The notes under the pieces: model-generated | Told to the model about the DNA's origin: nothing | Databases searched by the model: none | Seen by the model: only the letters and a program-made list of their open reading frames with translations | Made by a program: the position numbers and the translations under genes | Source: Terebella lapidaria | Taxonomy: Eukaryota; Annelida; Polychaeta; Terebellida; Terebellidae | DNA: 64,000 nt | Reading direction: 5' to 3' | NCBI GenBank assembly: GCA_949152475.1 | Contig: OX424564.1 | Location: 9,238,001 to 9,302,000, forward strand | In this document: piece by piece, positions 57,076 to 64,000 of the stretch | How the letters are laid out: every line of letters starts with the position of its first letter | How positions within the stretch are numbered: position 1 is the first letter of the stretch

Positions 57076-58810
57076 CTAAATGAAGCAGCATTGAAGAACC
57101 CAGCAGCTCTAGCCCTGTCCTGGGAGAACAACATTGAAAAGATACCATGGTGTATTAGATATAGGCCAGTCGGGAAGCGTTCAAAGTAAGAAATGTGATG
57201 TGGTATTGTATAGTGTATAAAAAATAATATTTTGCACGAAAGCATGCAAAAACATTTCCTCAAGAACTTTTTCTCATGCATATGTATGATCAGAGTTGCA
57301 GTTTCTTATGGCATGTTACTCTTTTTGTCATAACATTATCACATGAATCATGTTTGGTATGCGATTATGTTTTTCAACAATATTATTATCAGAAATACGT
57401 CAGACCAATTGAATGTATATCTGGTGTCATATTGGTAAACCAAAATCATCCATACCAATAGGTGTTATGCATTGCATAGGTCTGTAACACACATGCAGCA
57501 AAGGAAACTGGTACCATAAATTTATAACGTATAATCATATTGTTATTCTCAAAGGATCGGACCTAAATTGGGGGTCACCTATTCCCACCTTCGAGCTGTC
57601 GGAGCACTGAGTCGAGCCCGGCGAGCTGAGTATATAGAGTGGGGACAAGATGTCAGCCAACAGGTATATGCCTGGAGTATCGTCACACACATTTCAATCA
57701 TGATGTATTAGATTTATTTTTGATCAATTGACCAGTAAATTTGATGGTAACTATAAGAATATCCCTGATTATCGAGGCAAAAATTTATGACGGCTGCAAC
57801 ATTAAGAGAAAACATTGAGACGCAAAATTATTTTCAGCCCAAGCACGCGATGTCGGGCTAAAAATAAACTGAGCTGGGCCATAAATAATCACGACGCCCT
57901 TCAAAAACATATTATTGTTATATTTAAATAAATTTGTGCATGTATCGCTCTTGTGGATCTTCTGTGTCATTATGTTCTATGTTGTTTCTCACTCAGATGT
58001 TCACAGATGAGTTCCTGAAAGACACACAACCTGGAAATGACGGATTGTTATTTGAAATTGACAGCAAAATTCTGATTAAGGTTATTGTTCAACACCAGAT
58101 TAAGGGCAGAAATTTAATCTTGAATCACATTTGTCACAGTCCCTGAATGTCTGTTCTTCATAATATTTACAATTTTGATACTCATGGTTTCTTATTTTCC
58201 AGAAATGTCTGAATGAGATCTCCGAAAACTCTGAGAGATATGGTTACAAAAGTGAATTGCATGATTACGTCCTGAGCTCTGATTATCAAGTGAGACCAAC
58301 TCCAGAACACCAGAATATAGTTGTGGAGTATAGGTAGACTAACCAAATCTTATCCACTTCAGGTATATCTATGTAATGTTTCATCAGTGTTCATAGTTCG
58401 TTACTTACTGGTAAATAAATATGACTATTTGTGTGTTTGTTCCATCAGTTCTCCGAACATCGCCAAACGATTCCATGCGGGTCATTTGCGGTCCACAATT
58501 ATTGGCAACGTACTCAGTAACCTTTTTACAAATTTTGGCCACAAAGTAACGAGGATCAATTTCCTTGGCAACTGGGGCACACAATTTGGTAACTACACAA
58601 TGTACACTTCAAATGCTAAAAAAAAATACGATATCATCCGTATGTGTTTATCTATTTTGTGGAGTTTAAATGTATATACCGGTACTAGGAACTATTCTCA
58701 GTGTAACAATTTATCATGATATGTTCTTGGCAGGGTTGATCGGAGTGGGATATCAGAGATATGGAAACAAACAACAGATGGAATCAGATCCTTTGCAACA
58801 TTTGTTCGAG
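57076..58810 (+). CDS. RARS2: Arginyl-tRNA synthetase, mitochondrial type (5' part of gene)
   Basis: Exons: 57076-57185, 57555-57663, 57997-58080, 58203-58333, 58449-58588, 58734-58810; 651 nt, all phases agree. The start codon exon is not identified and the 3' exons are not in the window. The class I signature is clear: [20 protein letters not shown], where HAGH is the HIGH motif, then [10 protein letters not shown] and later SDPLQHLFE, as in RARS2. The enzyme charges tRNA-Arg, in mitochondria for this paralogue. The first two exons ([29 protein letters not shown]) read in phase into the core but do not resemble the N-terminus I know from vertebrates, so their assignment is less sure. The last exon ends GAG|GCAAGT, a GC donor matching the strong consensus. 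Confidence 0.85.
57828..57867. repeat. Short hairpin
   Basis: TTATTTTCAGCCC and GGGCTAAAAATAA pair over 13 positions with one mismatch around a 14-nt loop, in the RARS2 intron before the 57997 exon. It may be a tiny MITE remnant. Confidence 0.6.
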
Positions 58811-59041
58811 GCAAGTGTGAAAACCATTTATTAGTCTCTTCGATCACTTTGCTACAATATATGTATATATATAATCCATCTGCAGTTCGTGCATCCTCAA
58901 GTCTACAGCCTGAAACAAGAAACATACTTCAGAAGTGGCTGCTGATTTGTTTTTCTGTCAATGAGATCTACAGACATGTATCAAGGCTGTTCAACATCAA
59001 CAATTTACTCACGTATGCTCTTGTGTTGTACTGTATTTGGC

Positions 59042-62000
59042 TCAAGAGGTCTTGTTGAATTTGGTCTTGGCCGATCCCAAATGTTTTTTTGCCCACCGCC
59101 ACAACCATTTTCTAGCCTTTTTCGCCATATGTTTTGCCTTCTCTTCCCTTGTATCGAGGCTCCGCTTCTGGATGTTGTGAGGACCTTCAAATCGCTCCTG
59201 CGCGCCTTCTATTATTTCTTCAATAGCCTGGCGTATCTTTTCCTCATCAGAGAGAACTCGCTCCTGGTCTCCAGGCAGTTCAGCTTCCTCCAGGTCCTCG
59301 AATATCTCGGATATCTCATCTGCTTTCTTGTCTGGTATGTCAATAGTCAGTTGATCTCGACCTTGTACTGGTTCTCCGGCTGGATGGTTTGGTGTGTTTT
59401 GTCCTTCTGATGGGTTTTCCGCTGGTTCTTCAGGTGGCGGGTTGGGTGTGTTTTGTCCTTCTGATGGGTTTCCTGCTGGTTCTTCAGGCGGCGGGTTGGG
59501 TGTGTTTTGTCCTTCTGATGGGTTTCCTGCTGGTTCTTCAGGTGGTGGGTTTGGTGTGTTTTGTCCTTCTGATGGGTTTCCTGCTAGTTCTTCAGGTGGC
59601 GGGTTGGGTGTGTTTTGTCCTTCTGATGGGTTTTCCGCTGGTTCTTCAGGTGGCGGGTTGGGTGTGTTTTGTCCTTCTGATGGGTTTCCTGCTGGTTCTT
59701 CAGGCGGCGGGTTGGGTGTGTTTTGTCCTTCTGATGGGTTTCCTGCTGGTTCTTCAGGTGGTGGGTTTGGTGTGTTTTGTCCTTCTGATGGGTTTCCTGC
59801 TAGTTCTTCAGGTGGCGGGTTGGGTGTGTTTTGTCCTTCTGATGGGTTTCCTGCTGGTTCTTCAGGTGGTGGGTTTGGTGTGTTTTGTCCTTCTGATGGG
59901 TTTCCTGCTGGTTCTTCAGGTGGCGGGTTTGGTGTGTTTTGTCCTTCTGATGGGTTTCCTGCTGGTTCTTCAGGTGGTGGGTTTGGTGTGTTTTGTCCTT
60001 CTGATGGGTTTCCTGCTGGTTTTTCAGGTGGCGGGTTGGGTGTGTTTTGTCCTTCTGATGGGTTTCCTGCTGGTTCTTCAGGTGGCGGGTTTGGTGTGTT
60101 TTGTCCTTCTGATGGGTTTCCTGCTGGTTCTTCAGGTGGTGGGTTGGGTGTGTTTTGTCCTTCTGATGGGTTTTCTGCTGGTTCTTCAGGTGGCGGGTTG
60201 GGTGTGTTTTGTCCTTCTGATGGGTTTCCTGCTGGTTCTTCAGGTGGCGGGTTGGGTGTGTTTTGTCCTTCTGATGGGTTTGCTGCTGGCTCTTCAGCTG
60301 GCGGGTTTGGTGTGTTTTGTCCTTCTGATGGGTTTTCTGCTGGTTCTTCAGGTGGCGGGTTGGGTGTGTTTTGTACTTCTGATGGGTTTTCTGCTGGTTC
60401 TTCAGGTGGTGGGTTTGGTGTGTTTTGTCCTTCTGATGGGTTTCCTGCTGGTTCTTCAGGTGGCGGGTTGGGTGTGTTTTGTCCTTCTGATGGGTTTGCT
60501 GCTGGCTCTTCAGCTGGCAGGTTTGGTGTGTTTTGTCCTTCTGATGGGTTTTCTGCTGGTTCTTCAGGTGGTGGGTTGGGTGTGTTTTGTCCTTCTGATG
60601 GATTTTCTGCTGGTTCTTCAGGTGGCGGGTTGGGTGTGTTTTGTCCTTCTGATGGGTTTGCTGCTGGCTCTTCAGCTGGCGGGTTTGGTGTGTTTTGTCC
60701 TTCTGATGGGTTTTCTGCTGGTTCTTCAGGTGGTGGGTTTGGTGTGTTTTGTCCTTCTGATGGATTTTCTGCTGGTTCTTCAGGTGGCGGGTTGGGTGTG
60801 TTTTGTCCTTCTGATGGATTTTCTGCTGGTTCTTCAGGTGGCGGGTTTGGTGTGTTTTGTCCTTTTGATGGGTTTTCTGCTGGTTCTTCAGGTGGCGGGT
60901 TGGGTGTGTTTTGTCCTCCTGATGGGTTTTCTGCTGGTTCTTCAGGTGGCGGGTTGGGAGTGTTTTGTCCTTCTGATGGGTTTTCTGCTGGTTCTTCAGC
61001 TGGTGGGTTTGGTGTGTTTTGTCCTTCTGATGGATTTTCTGCTGGTTCTTCAGGTGGTGGGTTTGGTGTGTTTTGTCCCTCTGATGGGTTTCCTGCTGGT
61101 TCTTCAGGTGGCGGGTTTGGTGTGTTTTGTCCTTCTGATGGGTTTTCTGCTGGTTCTTCAGGTGGTGGGTTGGGTGTGTTTTGTCCTTCTGATGGGTTTT
61201 CTGCTGGTTCTTCAGGTGGTGGGTTGGGTGTGTTTTGTCCTTCTGATGGATTTTCTCCTGGTTCTTCAGGTGGTGGGTTTGGTGTGTTTTGTCCTTCTGA
61301 TGGGTTTTCTGCTGGTTCTTCAGGTGGTGGGTTTGGTGTATTTTGTCCTGATGGGTTTTCTGCTGGTTCTTCAGCTGGCGGGTTTGGTGTGTTTTGTCCT
61401 TCTGATGGGTTTTCTGCTGGTTCTTCAGGTGGCGGGTTGGGTGTGTTTTGTCCTTCTGATGGGTTTTCTGCTGGTTCTTCAGGTGGTGGGTTTAGTGTGT
61501 TTTGTCTTTCTGATGGGTTTTCTGCTGGTTCTTCAGGTGGCGGATTGGGTGTGTTTTGTCCTTCTGATGGGTTTTCTGCTGGTTCTTCAGGTGGTGGGTT
61601 TGGTGTGTTTTGTCCTTCTGATGGGTTTCCTGCTGGTTCTTCAGGTGGCGGGTTGGGTGTGTTTTGTCCTTCTGATGGGTTTGCTGCTGGCTCTTCAGCT
61701 GGCGGGTTTGGTGTGTTTTGTCCTTCTGATGGATTTTCTCCTGGTTCTTCAGGTGGTGGGTTTGGTGTGTTTTGTCCTTCTGATGGGTTTTCTGCTGGTT
61801 CTTCAGGTGGTGGGTTTGGTGTATTTTGTCCTGATGGGTTTTCTGCTGGTTCTTCAGCTGGCGGGTTTGGTGTGTTTTGTCCTTCTGATGGGTTTTCTGC
61901 TGGTTCTTCAGGTGGCGGGTTGGGTGTGTTTTGTCCTTCTGATGGGTTTTCTGCTGGTTCTTCAGGTGGTGGGTTTAGTGTGTTTTGTCTTTCTGATGGG

Positions 62001-63311
62001 TTTTCTGCTGGTTCTTCAGGTGGCGGATTGGGTGTGTTTTGTCCTTCTGATGGGTTTTCTGCTGGTTCTTCAGGTGGTGGGTTTGGTGTGTTTTGTCCTT
62101 CTGATGGGTTTCCTGCTGGTTCTTCAGGTGGCGGGTTGGGTGTGTTTTGTCCTTCTGATGGGTTTGCTGCTGGCTCTTCAGCTGGCGGGTTTGGTGTGTT
62201 TTGTCCTTCTGATGGGTTTTCTGCTGGTTCTTCAGGTGGTGGGTTTGGTGGGTTTTGTCCTTCCGATGGGTTTTCTGCTGGTTCTTCAGGTGGTGGGTTT
62301 GGTGTGTTTTGTCCTGATGGGTTTTCTGCTGGTTCTTCAGGTGGCGGGTTGGGTGTGTTTTGTCCTTCTGAATGGTTTTCTGCTGGTTCTTCAGGTGGTG
62401 GGTTTGGTGTGTTTTGTCCTTCTGATGGGTTTTCTGCTGGTTCTTCAGGTGGTGGGTTTGGTGTGTTTTGTCCTTCTGATGGGTTTGCTGCTGGTTCTTC
62501 AGGTGGTGGGTTTGGTGTGTTTTGTCCTTCTGATGGGTTTTCTGCTGGTTCTTCAGGTGGCGGGTTGGGTGTGTTTTGTCCTTCTGATGGGTTTTCTGCT
62601 GGTTCTTCAGCTGGTGGGTTGGGTGTGTTTTGTCCTTCTGATGGGTTTTCTGCTGGTTCTTCAGGTGGTGGGTTTGGTGTGTTTTGTCCTGATGGGTTTT
62701 CTGCTGGTTCTTCAGCTGGTGGGTTGGGTGTGGGTTTGATGGTGCTATGATCTTTCAATGGTTTGTTAGATGGCGGCTGATTTTTTGTAACCCAATCAAT
62801 CAACATTTCCATCACGACCTGTCTTGGCACCATCCCTCCCATAGCAGACTGCTCTTCTTCCGCCACACCATTGGCAAAATGCTTGGATGCATCGAGAAAA
62901 TTTTCTTTGTGGTCCTCTGCTTCTGAAGTGTCCAGCAAACATATATCGATATTAAATGATTTCTATGTGATTTTCATGCTTCTTTGACATTTCATTTTGT
63001 TGAGTTTTAAACTACTTTATCATCATTATCATCTGACGATGAGGTTGATGAAATGAATCCAACTTATTTTCAGGGCAAGGAATTCAGAGAATTTTGTGAG
63101 CTAGTGAATTTAAATCAGTTTTTAGGGTATTTAAAGAGACTATCAAGAGGCTTTTGTGAGAAGGAATAGACTGAGACTTTCATTGAAATACCAGTCCTAT
63201 GTTCCTTCCACTCGACTGCAACATACCGGTACCTTGATGAGAGTGAGCAATGCTCGCAGCAGAGGTGGACGTCACACATACAGCCACAGTCCACAGTAGT
63301 AGAGGCCTCAT
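59042..63311 (-). CDS. Secreted acidic proline-rich repeat protein with cationic C-terminal peptide, 1319 aa
   Basis: Two coding exons: 63311-63233 and 62922-59042 (79 + 3881 = 3960 nt, phase 1 junction, TGA at 59042-59044). Exon 1 encodes a typical signal peptide (MRPLLLWTVAVCVTSTSAAS); exon 2 the rest. After a helical N-terminal domain of about 70 residues (VVMEMLIDWVTK) come about 60 copies of an 18-residue unit (PPPEEPAENPSEGQNTPN), residues about 92-1204. The unit has four Glu and almost no basic residue. Then follows an acidic helical segment (EIFEDLEEAEL, EEIIEGAQERF), a dibasic IQKR site at about 1279-1280, and a 39-residue tail with net charge about +10 that includes KARKWLWRWAKKHLG. 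That order (signal, acidic pro-part, KR, amphipathic Trp-containing cation) is typical of antimicrobial-peptide precursors. The repeats alone could suit a mucin-, byssus- or shell-matrix-like role. I do not recognise the protein. It lies antisense after the last visible RARS2 exon, probably inside its next intron. Confidence 0.8.
59390..62725 (-). repeat. 54-bp coding minisatellite, about 60 units
   Basis: In-frame tandem array (54 = 18 codons) inside the secreted-protein gene. A few units are 51 bp (one Glu codon missing). Variants PAEN, PAGN, PAAN, PGEN and PPP/PPA are spread non-randomly: PAGN units dominate at the 3' (C-terminal) end. Because unit lengths are multiples of three with no stops, two plus-strand frames also stay open across the array; these are shadows. 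Confidence 0.97.
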
Positions 63312-64000
63312 GTCTGCAGGATGATGAACAATATCGTGTTCAATGATCTCAACATACCTCAAAATCAATCATTTTCATTTGATCATTGAATTATCACTGA
63401 ACTATCACAAAGTTGACATCTAACATTGACACAAAATATAACTATAAAATTGGAAATTCCGTACTCACTCTGTTTTAATCAGCAATACCATAAAGGGTAG
63501 ATACACAAATTACATGTAGTTGTATCAGCATGAGTGTCTCATGCACAACTGTTTTCTGCTAAATGATGTACCTAGTAATCTCTGTGGTAAAGACGAAGCA
63601 TTAACTCATGTATATGTTAATTCAATAAATGCTGTGCACAGTTTTTGCCATGACATCAAAACAATTCTGAGATGTTGATTATCTTTTTCATGTATACTTC
63701 AAATACAGCAAGCCTTCATGCACAATAGGAGTAAAATGCAAGTGAAATTATGAAACACATGCCCAGGGCAGAAGTGTCATCTGCTACAAAACACATTCAT
63801 TGTTTCCGTCTTAGTCATCTATTGTGACTTCAGTCAGGAGACATCTGCTGACAAATGTGACAGCATTACTTACAACGATCATGATAATTGAATTTCTAAG
63901 ACAGCTTAAATTCACTGTTTGTAGTTTTTCGGGTTTAACAATATAATATACAATTTAATATACAATACATATTTACCAGAATTACCAGTATACATGTATG
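63312..64000. other. Upstream of the secreted repeat-protein gene; RARS2 intron by inference
   Basis: No RARS2 exon and no other coding exon recognised. CTGCAG then AC precedes the ATG at 63311 on the minus strand, so an upstream untranslated exon joined there is possible. The promoter is not identified. Confidence 0.35.

Noticed and set aside
59389..62750. Two long plus-strand open frames of about 1116-1118 codons across the minisatellite
   Set aside because: They are shadows of the minus-strand array: 54-bp units without stops keep several frames open. They lack a signal peptide, flanking domains and splice support, and one reads as monotonous hydrophobic repeats.

Overview
This is animal nuclear DNA: intron-rich, AT-rich and crowded with mobile elements. 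I read four host genes and one partial gene by chaining exons across GT-AG junctions and checking that the reading phases add up. The mobile-element mix (Helentron-type elements with a tandem-repeat core, a DIRS retrotransposon, a tRNA-derived SINE) and the very common TACATGTA palindrome suggest a marine invertebrate. A mollusc or other lophotrochozoan is my best guess, but this is an inference.

Layout. 1-4.0 kb is non-genic, with a broken Gypsy integrase scrap and a 40-bp palindrome. 4.0-13.8 kb (+) is a nine-exon gene for a 610-residue FG-GAP membrane protein resembling plant DEX1. Its introns hold two Helentron-like elements with 147-148-bp tandem arrays, a terminal-inverted-repeat element and a second Helentron-like family. 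14.6-26.3 kb has no gene I recognise, apart from a SINE at 18.6-18.9 kb and an old Helentron-like scrap. 26.5-33.3 kb (+) is EEPD1 (seven coding exons, 617 residues), whose nuclease domain seems to lack several catalytic residues.

35.2-50.0 kb (-) is RECQL4 (19 exons, 1367 residues), tail to tail with EEPD1. An almost complete DIRS retrotransposon of about 6.6 kb sits in what was a roughly 95-bp RECQL4 intron, just before the exon carrying the Walker A motif. A 390-bp hAT-type element with an 8-bp target duplication sits in another RECQL4 intron. 50-57 kb is a repeat-rich intergenic region: a fold-back repeat, a long hairpin, tandem duplications, a LINE tail and an LTR-like insertion.

57.1-58.8 kb (+) is the 5' part of mitochondrial arginyl-tRNA synthetase (RARS2). 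After its last visible exon, which has a GC donor, comes an opposite-strand two-exon gene (59.0-63.3 kb, -). It encodes a predicted secreted protein of 1319 residues: signal peptide, about 60 acidic proline-rich 18-residue repeats, an acidic helical pro-segment, a Lys-Arg site, and a tryptophan-containing cationic tail like an antimicrobial peptide. I do not recognise this protein and consider it the most novel item here.

The host genes have no evident joint pathway. RECQL4 and EEPD1 are both replication/repair factors, but their adjacency may be chance.
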